A DNA stretch of 64,000 nt from Sphaerisporangium album (GTDB lineage: Bacteria; Actinomycetota; Actinomycetes; Streptosporangiales; Streptosporangiaceae): the NCBI RefSeq assembly GCF_003323745.1, contig NZ_QOIL01000006.1, forward strand, positions 62,001 through 126,000, in the 5' to 3' direction. This document shows positions 37,152 to 45,233 of the stretch, piece by piece. Positions within the stretch are counted from its first letter, which is position 1. Each line of letters begins with the position of its first letter. Made by a program: the position numbers and the translations under genes. The notes under the pieces are model-generated. The model made no database searches. It was not told the origin of the DNA and saw nothing but the letters and a program-made list of their open reading frames with translations.

Positions 37152-38501
37152 TCAGGCGCGGACGGCCGAGATGGCGTCCGCGAGCAGCGCGCCGATGTCG
37201 CCCAGCACGTGGCCGCCCTCCACGACCACCCGCCTGCCGCCGGACACCACCGAGTGGACGTCGGAGGCCGTGGCCCCGAACACCACGCGCTCCAGGGCCG
37301 ACTCGGTGCCCGCCCCGGCGGTGCGGACCGAGTCCAGGCGCACGGACACCAGGTCCGCCCAGGCCCCCGGCACGATGAAGCCCGCGTCGGGGTGGCCGAG
37401 GGACGCCTGCCCGACCATGGTGGCCGCCTGGAGCAGGTCGTCGGCCGTCCAGTGCCCGCGCTGACCCGTGACCAGGCGCTCGTCCAGCTCGACGGCCCGC
37501 GCCTCCTCCAGAAGGTCGATGACCGCGTTGCTGTCGGTGCCGACCGTGACCGGCGAGCCCGCGTCGCGCAGCCGGCGCGCGGGGCCGATGCCGTCGGCGA
37601 GGTCCCGTTCGGTGGTGGGACACAGGCAGACGTGGGTGGACGACCCGCCGAGCAGGGCCACGTCCACGTCGGTCAGGTGGGTGGCGTGGACGGCGGTCGT
37701 GCGCGGCCCGAGCACGCCGTGCTCGTACAGGACCTGCACGGGGGTCGCGCAGTAGGTGCTCACGCAGTGCTCGTTCTCGGTGCGCCGCTCGGACACCTGT
37801 GTGTGCAACGGCGCGGCCCTGCGATGGCCGAAGTCCGCGACGACGGGCATCTGCTCGGGCGGGCACGCGCGCACCGAGTGGACGGCGGCGCCGATCACGA
37901 CGTCGTCCGCCTTGAGGTACTCCCCCGCCAGGTCGTCGACGCGCTCGGCCCAGCGGTGGGCGTCGCCGTCGCCGAAGCGGAGCTGCGTCCCGTCCAGGGG
38001 GGCGCCGATGCCGGCGGTGATGTAGCAGGCGTCCAGCAGCGTGATGCGGATGCCGGCGTCCCTGGCGCCCTCGATCAGCGCGTGGCCCATCGCGTTGGGG
38101 TCGGCGTACGGCTTTCCCCCCTCGCCGTGGTGCAGGTAGTGGAACTCGCCGACGCCGGTGATCCCCGCCAGGGCCATCTCGGCGAAGGTCGCTCGGGCCA
38201 GGTCGAGGTAGGAGTCGGGGTCCAGGGACGCGGCGACGGCGTACATGCGCTCGCGCCACCCCTGGAAGCTCACCGTCCCCCCCTCCGCCCGGCCGCGCAG
38301 GGCGCGGTGGAAGACGTGCGAGTGGGCGTTGGCGAGGCCGGGGACCGTGAGCCCCGCCAGCCGGATCGCTCCCTTGGGCGCTACGGCGACGCCGGGCACG
38401 ACGTCGGAGAACCTGCTGCCCACGACCCGGACGACCACGCCCTCGACGGCCTCACCGGGGTGCAGCCAGGCCAGCTCACACCAGTAGGTGACGTCGGACA
38501 C
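37152..38501 (-). CDS. hutF: Formimidoylglutamate deiminase HutF
   Basis: This 449-residue amidohydrolase converts N-formimidoyl-glutamate to N-formyl-glutamate and ammonia in histidine breakdown. The first metal-ligand motif is NAHSHVFHRAL (about 58-68). Further His residues are in HTQVSERRTENEHC and HATHLTD, and the last Asp is in TVGTDSNA. The GTG start gives VSDVTYWCELAWLHPGE, as in related proteins. No other hut genes are present in the window, and 100 bases separate the gene from the SDR gene upstream. Confidence 0.9.
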   Translation of the reverse strand: MSDVTYWCELAWLHPGEAVEGVVVRVVGSRFSDVVPGVAVAPKGAIRLAGLTVPGLANAHSHVFHRALRGRAEGGTVSFQGWRERMYAVAASLDPDSYLDLARATFAEMALAGITGVGEFHYLHHGEGGKPYADPNAMGHALIEGARDAGIRITLLDACYITAGIGAPLDGTQLRFGDGDAHRWAERVDDLAGEYLKADDVVIGAAVHSVRACPPEQMPVVADFGHRRAAPLHTQVSERRTENEHCVSTYCATPVQVLYEHGVLGPRTTAVHATHLTDVDVALLGGSSTHVCLCPTTERDLADGIGPARRLRDAGSPVTVGTDSNAVIDLLEEARAVELDERLVTGQRGHWTADDLLQAATMVGQASLGHPDAGFIVPGAWADLVSVRLDSVRTAGAGTESALERVVFGATASDVHSVVSGGRRVVVEGGHVLGDIGALLADAISAVRA

Positions 38502-38601
38502 TCCCTTAATCTCTCAGGGGATAAGTCAAGGTATGTCCTGATATAGGAATGGATTCCTCCGGATCGGCGTGGCATCACGGGCGTACGGCCCCGCCGCGCC
38601 G

Positions 38602-39297
38602 TCACGCGGTGGGCGGTGCCGCCGGGCGGATCACGATCTCGGTGAAGTGCGCGTCCCGCGACGCCGTCACCGCCGTGACCACCGCGCGGGCCACCGACGC
38701 GACGTTCAGGTACTTCTCGGGCTCGTAGGCCCCGCCCTCCTGCTCGCGCACGCTGCGCTGCAGGTCGGTGTCCACCCGGCCGGGGAAGACGCTGGTCACC
38801 CGCAGCCCGTTGCCCTCCTCCTCCTGGCGCAGGGCGTCGGCGAAGGCGCGCAGCGCGAACTTCGTCGCCGCGTACGCCCCCCAGCCCGGGTTCGCCCGCA
38901 GCCCGGACCCGGAGTTGATCAGCACGACCTGCCCCCGGGAGGCGCGCAGCGCGGGCAGCAGGAGGCGGGTGAGGTGCGCCACCGCCGTGACGTTCACCTC
39001 GAACGACTCCCGCCACTGCCGCACGGACAGATCGGCCACGCGGCCGAGGTGGGCGGTGCCCGCGCTGTGGACCAGCACGTCGAGCCGGTCGATGCCCGCC
39101 ACCGCCTCGGCGACCGCCCGCTCGTCGGTCAGCTCGACCGCCCACGGGCGGGCGCCGAGCTCGTCGCAGATCGCGCGCAGCGTCGTGCTCTCGCGTCCGC
39201 CGAGGATGAGCTCGTGCGTGGAGGCGAGCTCGCGGGCGACGGCCGCGCCCACGCCTCGCGAACCTCCGGTGATCAGGGCGATGGGTCGTCCGTCCAT
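38602..39297 (-). CDS. Short-chain dehydrogenase/reductase
   Basis: This 231-residue SDR has cofactor motif TGGSRGVG (10-17), SAGT near 85, and catalytic Ser-Tyr-Lys as INSGSG and YAATK (about 150-154). No feature points to one substrate. The ATG at 39297 starts MDGRPIALITGG. The gene lies a few bases downstream of the hypothetical gene at 39303, so they may be cotranscribed. Confidence 0.82.
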   Translation of the reverse strand: MDGRPIALITGGSRGVGAAVARELASTHELILGGRESTTLRAICDELGARPWAVELTDERAVAEAVAGIDRLDVLVHSAGTAHLGRVADLSVRQWRESFEVNVTAVAHLTRLLLPALRASRGQVVLINSGSGLRANPGWGAYAATKFALRAFADALRQEEEGNGLRVTSVFPGRVDTDLQRSVREQEGGAYEPEKYLNVASVARAVVTAVTASRDAHFTEIVIRPAAPPTA

Positions 39298-39302
39298 GCA
39301 CG

Positions 39303-39722
39303 TCAGCCTAGTGGGCGCGCCCCTGTGGGATCTTCGTCCGCCCGGCCCGGCATGGCGTCCCCGCCCTGGGAGGGCGGCGTCTTGCGGAGGTCGGCCACCG
39401 GGCGGTCGATCGTCAGCGCGTACGCCGTGCCGGGGTAGCCGTGGTCGCGCGGGTGGACGCGCACCCGTCCGAGCTCGGCCTCCAGGATCACGCAGCGGTA
39501 CCACGCGCCGTCCTCGGGCGCGCGGAACCACCAGTCGCCGATCAGGAACTCAAGGCCGTTGCGACGCACCTCGTCCCGGGCCTCCTCCTCGGAGCGCGCC
39601 GCCGCGAGGGGGGAGCCGAACACCGTCTGGGGCTCCCACAGGCCGTCCGCGACGGGCCGGACGTACCCGAGCAGCGCGCCGTCGTCGTCCCTGTGGACGC
39701 TGTGCACCTCGTATCCGCTCAT
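39303..39722 (-). CDS. Hypothetical protein
   Basis: This 139-residue soluble protein is not one I can assign. It begins SGYEVHSVHRDDDGALLGYVRP and contains FLIGDWWFRAPEDGAWYRCVILEAE, with many Trp, Asp and Arg residues and no signal peptide or membrane segment. It is divergent from the padR gene 39 bases away and shares that operator region. It precedes the SDR gene by five bases, suggesting a two-gene unit. Confidence 0.65.
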   Translation of the reverse strand: MSGYEVHSVHRDDDGALLGYVRPVADGLWEPQTVFGSPLAAARSEEEARDEVRRNGLEFLIGDWWFRAPEDGAWYRCVILEAELGRVRVHPRDHGYPGTAYALTIDRPVADLRKTPPSQGGDAMPGRADEDPTGARPLG

Positions 39723-39736
39723 GAGTTGACACCATA

Positions 39737-39760
39737 TACAAACTTGAATACAAATTTGAA
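39737..39760. promoter_or_regulatory. Tandem 12-bp repeat, candidate PadR operator
   Basis: TACAAACTTGAA is followed directly by TACAAATTTGAA (11 of 12 bases identical), ending one base before the padR start codon. The second unit contains the palindrome CAAATTTG. Autoregulation by PadR, with control of the divergent gene, is likely. Confidence 0.55.
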
Positions 39761-39761
39761 C

Positions 39762-40292
39762 ATGTCTTCTACGCGCGCGCTGATCCTGGGCGTGCTCCTC
39801 GACGGCCCCATGCACGGGTACAAGGTGCGGCAGACCCTGGAGCTCTGGGGTGCCCAGTACTGGGCGAACGTGGCGTTCGGCTCGATCTACCACGGGCTCG
39901 GGCAGATGGCCAAGGAAGGGCTGCTGCGGGTGGTGGTGAGCGGCAAGGGCGGCCAGACGGTCTACGAGATCACCGACGAGGGCCGCCAGGAGTTCCAGCG
40001 GATGCTCAACGACTTCTGGTGGGACCTCAAACCCATCGTGGACCCGTTCCAGGTGGCGCTCACCTTCATGGACCGCATGCCCAAGGCCGACCTGCTCGCC
40101 GCGCTCACCGCGCGCAGAGGGCGACTGCAGGCCGCGCTGCTCATGAGCGAGCGCGCGCTCGCGGGCAAACGCGCGCACGGCGCGCCCCGCCACATCGACG
40201 AAACCGTGTTCCTCGCGGCTCTTCAGTTGCGCGCGCAACTGGAATGGCTGGAGCAGGCCATCGAAAAGGCAGAAAAGGGCGATTTGCCGTGA
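39762..40292 (+). CDS. PadR family transcriptional regulator
   Basis: This 176-residue PadR protein has the N-terminal winged helix STRALILGVLLDGPMHGYKVRQTLELWG (key residues LILGVL, GPMHGY) and FGSIYHGLGQMAKEGLL. A C-terminal coiled coil (about 110-175) mediates dimerisation, as in the PadR-s2 or Vir_act type. It precedes a DrrA/DrrB-like exporter on the same strand, a common pairing in which PadR represses the pump until a toxic compound binds. Confidence 0.9.
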   Translation: MSSTRALILGVLLDGPMHGYKVRQTLELWGAQYWANVAFGSIYHGLGQMAKEGLLRVVVSGKGGQTVYEITDEGRQEFQRMLNDFWWDLKPIVDPFQVALTFMDRMPKADLLAALTARRGRLQAALLMSERALAGKRAHGAPRHIDETVFLAALQLRAQLEWLEQAIEKAEKGDLP

Positions 40293-40356
40293 TTTTAGTA
40301 TTTGACCTCCTCCCGCAGGAGACCACGAACACTTCGCCCATGAGAGGAAAGCAGTC

Positions 40357-40521
40357 GTGATCATCGCAGCCCACGGGCTGAAGAAGACGTTCACCACGCG
40401 CGGGCGCAAGGGCGCCCAGACGGTCGAGGCCGTGAAAGGCATCGACCTCACCGTCGAGACCGGAGAGATCTTCGGCGTGCTCGGGCCCAACGGCGCGGGA
40501 AAGCCGAACAACGGATTGTGA
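40357..40521 (+). pseudogene. DrrA-like ABC exporter ATPase, N-terminal fragment
   Basis: The GTG at 40357 (AGGA eight bases upstream) encodes 49 residues ending in GVLGPNGAGK, the Walker A motif. It then runs into the inserted element and stops after five foreign codons. Fusing codon 49 (ends at 40503) to the codon at 46540 gives GPNGAGKTTTIRML in frame and a 325-residue ATPase. The gene is therefore intact apart from the insertion and would be restored by precise loss of the element. Confidence 0.9.
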
Positions 40522-40530
40522 CACTTCTTT
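40512..40530 (+). repeat. Left terminal inverted repeat of the element
   Basis: CGGATTGTGACACTTCTTT is a perfect inverted match to the right end at 46509-46527. The eight outer bases (CCGAACAA) show only partial similarity to the other end. Confidence 0.92.
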
Positions 40531-41338
40531 TGGCGACGCCCCTGACGTGCTCCCATCAACGAGCCAACACCCCGCCGCCAAGACCCCCGCCCCCTTGACT
40601 ACGTAATGTAATCGAACGGTCACCGTGCCCCGGCCCTCCCCGGCCCGCCCACCCACCCCCGGGTCCGTCGTGGCGCGCGACCGCTCACCCTGCATCGACC
40701 GACGCCTCGAAATGGTGCCTTCGGCGCAGTCTCCCCAGGGCGACCCTCACCCAGCCCACACCCGACCACCGCGCGAGCAGCCCCCCGCCGCGTTGCCGAA
40801 AGATTCCGCGCCTCTCGCGACGGCCACGCCCTCAGACAGGTTGCCGAAAGATCCGAGAGCTCTCCGACGGTCCCGAGCACCCTCACAGGCGTTGCCGAAA
40901 CACCGGAACATGAACATCGAGCCGTGCTCTGACGCGAGCAGTTGCCGAAAGAACTGACAGTGTTCTAGGGGCACCGCCTTACAGCGGTCACATTGCCGAA
41001 TTGAGCTTATAAGGATCAAGGGCGGCGCTGACGCGCCGCCCGGCGGCCTTGTGCCCTTCGGCCGGGCATGCGGCCTGGCGGCCGGACCCGGCCGAAGCAC
41101 CGGCCGCCAACACACCACACGCCCAGAACTCAAGATCTACAGGCATCCAACCGCGGAACGACCACGATCAACTCTCCCCCGCAGTGGCGCCGGCCGAACT
41201 CCCTCACGGTCGCCCCTACGGGGTGCCTACGGCATTCCGCCGGCCCCACCGCTCCCGCACACACGACCGGGGAACAGCGTCACCCGCACTGCCGAAAGAT
41301 TCCGCCCTGGTTCGCCTGTGCCTTGATGACGCCGATGG
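40531..41338. other. Noncoding left arm of the element
   Basis: These 808 bases between the left ITR and the methyltransferase stop codon have no credible gene. They hold six TTGCCGAAAGA-type repeats, a hairpin at 41020-41041 (GGGCGGCG / CGCCGCCC) that may end the minus-strand operon, and Pro/Arg-rich shadow frames. A small precursor peptide could still be hidden here. Confidence 0.55.
40791..41000 (+). repeat. Iteron-like array of TTGCCGAAAGA repeats
   Basis: Five copies of TTGCCGAA(AGA) start at 40793, 40841, 40892, 40942 and 40993, spaced 48, 51, 50 and 51 bases. A sixth (CTGCCGAAAGA) starts at 41289 and a seventh, near the right end, at 46292. All point the same way. Only about 11-15 bases are conserved. 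The nearly constant spacing, close to five helical turns, suggests cooperative binding of one protein. Confidence 0.7.
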
Positions 41339-42472
41339 TCACGCGATGGTCGCCCGCCACCGTCCACGCGAAAGCGTGATCTCCCCGCTGGGGCTGATCA
41401 GGACTTTGGAGCCGTAGACCGGGAGACTTCCCTCTATCAGCCACTGCTGCCGGATCTCATCCAAGATGTCCCACAGCCGTCGAGGGCCGCCCTGATGGAC
41501 CAACGGTGCGTCCCCTCTCTGCCCCGTGGCTCTGGCCCATGATCCGTCACGGTGAAGCATAAGAGCCGTCCGCAAGCCGTCCCGATCTTCATTGAACCGG
41601 TGCTCGATACCAGGCGCGGTCACCTCCAGCATCGAGGCCAGCTCCCACGCCTCACGCACATCAGTCACCGGATAACGCCCCGGACCGATCTGTTCCCCAT
41701 CCTGAGCACTTGCCCGATCAGCCAGACCATCCAACGCAGGCTCATAGTCCACACCCGCACGAGTCGCCATGAACCCGGCGCGATCCCACAAGACCCGACC
41801 CACGGCCCCGCCGTCCTCGGTCTTGTCCGCGACGACGATGACCATCGCGTTGGCGATCGTGGTAACCAACCGCCCCTCTGGCCTGAGCGCCACCAGCCAG
41901 CTTGGCGGAAGTGGACGGACAGAAACCGTGGCCACGATCCGGTCATACTCCCCCGGCAAAGGACCAGTGGCGTCACAGGTGACGATGGCAGGCCATAGGC
42001 CGATCTCCGCCAAACGCTCAGTGGCGACCTTGGTCAGGTACGGGTCAACGTCAATACTGGTCACCTGATCGTCGCCGAGACGTTGAGCCAGCAGCGCCGC
42101 TCCATATCCCGAGCCGACCCCCACATCAAGCACGGCCATACCGTCATGGATGTCGGCGTGCCGGAACATGTTCACCACCAGACCCGGCAACGTAGACGAC
42201 GACGTCGGCCGCCCCTCGGGGTGATCGCCGGGCCCCGCATGATCGACATGCAGCGGCCCAACCCGCGTCACCAGCGAGATATCGCTGTATGCCCTGCGCA
42301 TCCACGCCCGCTCATCCGCACGCCCGTCATTCACCGTCCAAGCGCCGCCCGTGTAACTCCACCAGCGCGGTACCAGCAGATGACGAGGGATGGCCGACAC
42401 CGGCCCACGCCATCGGGACATGGGCCGGGTCACCTGGTTTGCGAGTAGTGCAGCGTGGTCTTTCCACGTCAC
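41339..42472 (-). CDS. PCMT-like SAM-dependent methyltransferase
   Basis: This 377-residue protein has a class I methyltransferase core of the protein-L-isoaspartate O-methyltransferase type. SAM motif I is VLDVGVGSGYGA (114-125), preceded by TSSSTLPGLVVNMF in place of the usual PCMT substrate loop. About 180 C-terminal residues of unknown role follow. PCMT-like enzymes with such extensions occur beside peptide-maturation genes in actinobacteria. The GTG at 42472 follows the radical SAM stop codon by 14 bases with a GAGG site, so the two are cotranscribed. A RiPP or protein target is inferred. Confidence 0.78.
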   Translation of the reverse strand: MTWKDHAALLANQVTRPMSRWRGPVSAIPRHLLVPRWWSYTGGAWTVNDGRADERAWMRRAYSDISLVTRVGPLHVDHAGPGDHPEGRPTSSSTLPGLVVNMFRHADIHDGMAVLDVGVGSGYGAALLAQRLGDDQVTSIDVDPYLTKVATERLAEIGLWPAIVTCDATGPLPGEYDRIVATVSVRPLPPSWLVALRPEGRLVTTIANAMVIVVADKTEDGGAVGRVLWDRAGFMATRAGVDYEPALDGLADRASAQDGEQIGPGRYPVTDVREAWELASMLEVTAPGIEHRFNEDRDGLRTALMLHRDGSWARATGQRGDAPLVHQGGPRRLWDILDEIRQQWLIEGSLPVYGSKVLISPSGEITLSRGRWRATIA

Positions 42473-42486
42473 TTCTGGGGTACCTC

Positions 42487-43350
42487 TCAGTACGGGTCCA
42501 CGAGAGTTTCGGCGGGCGAGCAGTCGTTGCCGTCGCTGTCGGGATTGCAGCCCGAGCGCTTGACCGGGACCGAGGCGACAAGCTCACGCCACCGCCGACC
42601 GTACAGGATCTCCGCCAGAGGAGTGGCCTTGACGTTGCCCGCGACCATGAAACGTGACAGCACACACGGCCAGACGTCCCCGTTCGTGCCGATGGCCGCC
42701 TTATTGATCCCGCACCCGCCGCAAAGCTGCGACACGTCAGGACGCGCCAATGTCTCCCGCCCAGCTCCCCGGACTCTGTCGATCCGGGCGTTCATCACGC
42801 CCATGGCCGCCAATTCCGCGCGGGCCTGCCGGACACGCTGACCGTCGACGATTTCGACGATTCCCGCCCTCAGGGCGATACCGCGCCGTACGGCTTCCGC
42901 GACGTTCTCTTTGGTACGGGCATGGCTATTGGCTCGACCCGTGATTGCGGAGTGCTCGGCCGTGTGGTCGGAGTAATAGCTGAAGGCCAGGGATACGTTC
43001 GGGTAGCCGAATAGCTCCCACCACTCCTCGCGAACGTGGACGAGGTTGCTGAACACCTCCACCTTTAGGGCAGTGCCGATCGCGTGCTGAAGAAGTTCGG
43101 TGAATTGCGGGTGCAGAGTGGGTTCGCCCCCGATGAACTGTATTCCCGACGCCCCGGCAGCCGCAGCCTCAGTGATGAGGGTGCTCCAGTCGTCGGCTGT
43201 CATCGTGCCCTGGTCACCGGTCGGCCCCGAGTCGGCATAGCAGTGCACGCAGTTGAGTTGGCACCGGCCGGTTATCTCCAGCTCAATACGCCACCCAGAC
43301 AGCGGGAGGCCAACCATCGCGGACGTGAGTGCCGTCACTTTCGTCTCCAT
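42487..43350 (-). CDS. Radical SAM protein with C-terminal cysteine-rich (SPASM-like) region
   Basis: This 287-residue radical SAM enzyme has the [4Fe-4S] motif CQLNCVHC (Cys 30, 34, 37). The GGE-type SAM contact follows in IQFIGGEPTLHP. Five more Cys (210, 213, 229, 268, 277) in LCGGCGIN, VWPCVLSRF, RSGCNP and NDCSP fit auxiliary cluster binding, as in SPASM or twitch peptide-modifying enzymes. The motif WPCVLSRFM resembles the conserved heme/peptide maturase tail. The ATG at 43350 was chosen because the frame above overlaps the upstream gene. The modification and substrate are unknown. Confidence 0.82.
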   Translation of the reverse strand: METKVTALTSAMVGLPLSGWRIELEITGRCQLNCVHCYADSGPTGDQGTMTADDWSTLITEAAAAGASGIQFIGGEPTLHPQFTELLQHAIGTALKVEVFSNLVHVREEWWELFGYPNVSLAFSYYSDHTAEHSAITGRANSHARTKENVAEAVRRGIALRAGIVEIVDGQRVRQARAELAAMGVMNARIDRVRGAGRETLARPDVSQLCGGCGINKAAIGTNGDVWPCVLSRFMVAGNVKATPLAEILYGRRWRELVASVPVKRSGCNPDSDGNDCSPAETLVDPY

Positions 43351-43367
43351 CCTGTGGAATCGGACAC

Positions 43368-44429
43368 TTAATCGTCGGGCTTTGCATTTGCGCGGGCACG
43401 GCGATTCATCCGGCGCTTCAGCGCCCGCTGTGCGCGTTTGTACCCCCCGCCGCCGTAAAGCTCGGACGCGGTCCTGTTCCCACGTCCCCAAAACCTAGAC
43501 GGGGTCTCGCCCTCGTGCCACAGCCGAAAGAACTGCTGACGTGCAAGAGAGAGCATCGTGGGGAAACCCTTCCGGCTCACCCTTAGTGCCTTGGCTGCAC
43601 CGTCATAATCTCCATACTCGGCCAAAGCCCAGAGCACCTGTCTATTACGCCTACCCATTCGCCGCCAGATCTGCCAGAACGCCAACCGGTCCACTATCCA
43701 GCCTTCATGTGAAGGGGTTGGAGATGCGTGCGTCTGCCAGTAGGCGTAATACCGTGGCATGAATCCGTTCTGGCTCCGTTCAGGATGATCGATGACAACT
43801 CCGCGATAGGCCGAATTCTGGACCACTTGCCTCCAGATCGTTTTCTCCCCATGCGCGATCAACTCATATCGCGTCGGGGGAATCACGCTCGCGCACAGTT
43901 GCTCAGCGATCACCGACCAGGCCAATTCGTACCTCTCTAGAAAACCTTGGAAGCGCCACCGAGAACGATACGCCGCCTGCCTGGCCAGTTCATCTAGGTC
44001 AGCCACGGTGTACCCGTGCCGTACCTCCAGATCCTTACTGCTAAGTACAGCGCCGACGCCCGCCCGCCCGGCATCGTGATCGAAGACGGCGACATCGGGG
44101 ATGTGCACTGATCGGACCTGATCCATCAGTGCGCTGTAGCGCTCCACGATCCGGCGCGCCGCTACGTCAGGCGCGTCGACACGGCACAGAGTGAACACCG
44201 CCCGCCCGGTGCGCTCCGAGATTCGCCCCGTCCACCACCGATAGCGCAACCCCTCCGGGCCAGGGTCGCACCAGACCGTCAGATCGGGATGTACCGACAA
44301 GATCCGGCCGTCCGTAGTGATATCCAGGCTGACAGCTATCCGATATCTCTGTAATTCCCGGCACAACCGCTGCGCAGCTTTGAGCACTCCAGGATTACGC
44401 AACGCCGGTGTCATCGACGGCTCAGGCAT
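43368..44429 (-). CDS. Unknown protein with HTH-like C-terminal region
   Basis: I do not recognise this 353-residue protein. The first 110 residues form a compact segment (AQRLCRELQRYRIAVSLDITTDG). The middle part (about 130-250) has aromatic, helical stretches (AAYRSRWRFQGFLERYELAW). Residues 262-300 resemble a sigma region 4-like helix-turn-helix (NRQVLWALAEYGDYDGAAKA), and the last 45 residues are strongly basic. It has AGGAGG nine bases before the ATG and lies 17 bases upstream of the radical SAM gene. It could regulate the operon, act on the element ends, or be a maturation partner. Confidence 0.7.
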   Translation of the reverse strand: MPEPSMTPALRNPGVLKAAQRLCRELQRYRIAVSLDITTDGRILSVHPDLTVWCDPGPEGLRYRWWTGRISERTGRAVFTLCRVDAPDVAARRIVERYSALMDQVRSVHIPDVAVFDHDAGRAGVGAVLSSKDLEVRHGYTVADLDELARQAAYRSRWRFQGFLERYELAWSVIAEQLCASVIPPTRYELIAHGEKTIWRQVVQNSAYRGVVIDHPERSQNGFMPRYYAYWQTHASPTPSHEGWIVDRLAFWQIWRRMGRRNRQVLWALAEYGDYDGAAKALRVSRKGFPTMLSLARQQFFRLWHEGETPSRFWGRGNRTASELYGGGGYKRAQRALKRRMNRRARANAKPDD

Positions 44430-44583
44430 TGCACCATACCTCCTGCCAGTTCACGTTATGTATTGGACGGAATTGGATGGGGGCGATGGCCCGGGTTGTT
44501 CGATGTCACCGCACCATCGCCCCCCGCTTAAGGGTAGATTCGCCTATTTCCGCAGCGAGATGGCAGCGGAAAATTGATCCGGC

Positions 44584-45030
44584 CTAATCTTTGAAAATGA
44601 CCTCGAACCATACCGTTTTACCAGCCTCATGCCTGAAGGTGCCCCACTCTTCAGAAATCAGACTCACGAGCATGAGGCCCCGTCCCCCCTCGGCGAACCG
44701 GTCGTCTTCGTCGCTGTCGACCATGGCGGGTAGGACGATTTCGCCCCCTGCATCGATGACTTCGACGCGAACGCGACCATGACTTTCGGCGATTGCCACG
44801 GCCACCGTTCCCGTGTTCTTGGATTCGGAATGCATCACCGCATTAGTGACCACCTCGGACACTAAGAGCGTGACGTCGTAAAGAGCGGGGTGGCCGTGCC
44901 TCAGCCTCTTCTGTACGAACTCCCGGGCGAGCGCAACCGACTCCGGAGATGCAGCTAACTCGGTAACACCTAAGAGCGAACCAGGCGCGGCCGTCTCAAG
45001 GCCATGCAACAGGCTCGTAGGATCTGCCAT
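44584..45030 (-). CDS. SpoIIAB/RsbW-like ATP-binding regulatory protein
   Basis: This 148-residue GHKL ATPase domain protein is like anti-sigma or regulatory kinases of actinomycetes. The N box is LVSEVVTNAVMHS (about 57-69) and the G1 box VEVIDAGGEI. GRGLMLVSLISEEWG carries the G2 region. The ATG at 45030 has GGGAGG nine bases upstream. Such proteins typically stand beside an XRE/DUF5753 gene and a DUF397 gene, as here, in the WhiJ/AbaA-like groups that affect development and antibiotic production. It is divergent from the XRE gene. Confidence 0.85.
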   Translation of the reverse strand: MADPTSLLHGLETAAPGSLLGVTELAASPESVALAREFVQKRLRHGHPALYDVTLLVSEVVTNAVMHSESKNTGTVAVAIAESHGRVRVEVIDAGGEIVLPAMVDSDEDDRFAEGGRGLMLVSLISEEWGTFRHEAGKTVWFEVIFKD

Positions 45031-45233
45031 AGATCGCACCCTCCCGTGCGGTTCAGGGACCCGTACGGCGCGCCAACGCCTGCGGGTCCCGCCTATGTGT
45101 GCCCCTCCCACGGCCAGCAGGCGAAGGGGGGTACCGCCAGGCTGCCCGCACATGGCAGGGTGAAGGAAGCAGGAGCACGAGCACAGGCGAGATGCAACCC
45201 CAGGCCGACGACGTGAACCCCCGGAGTACCCCC

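Noticed and set aside
40791-41000. Regularly spaced repeats that look like a CRISPR array
   Set aside because: The repeat unit is only about 11-15 bases with variable edges, spacers are about 37-40 bases and no cas genes are present. An iteron array fits better.
40747-41133. Minus-strand frame with repeated SFGN segments
   Set aside because: The repeated residues are just the translation of the TTGCCGAAAGA repeats. There is no good ribosome site and the spacing is not always a multiple of three.
44563-44583. Precursor peptide just upstream of the radical SAM operon
   Set aside because: The minus-strand frames between 44430 and 44583 stop within a few codons and have no ribosome site.
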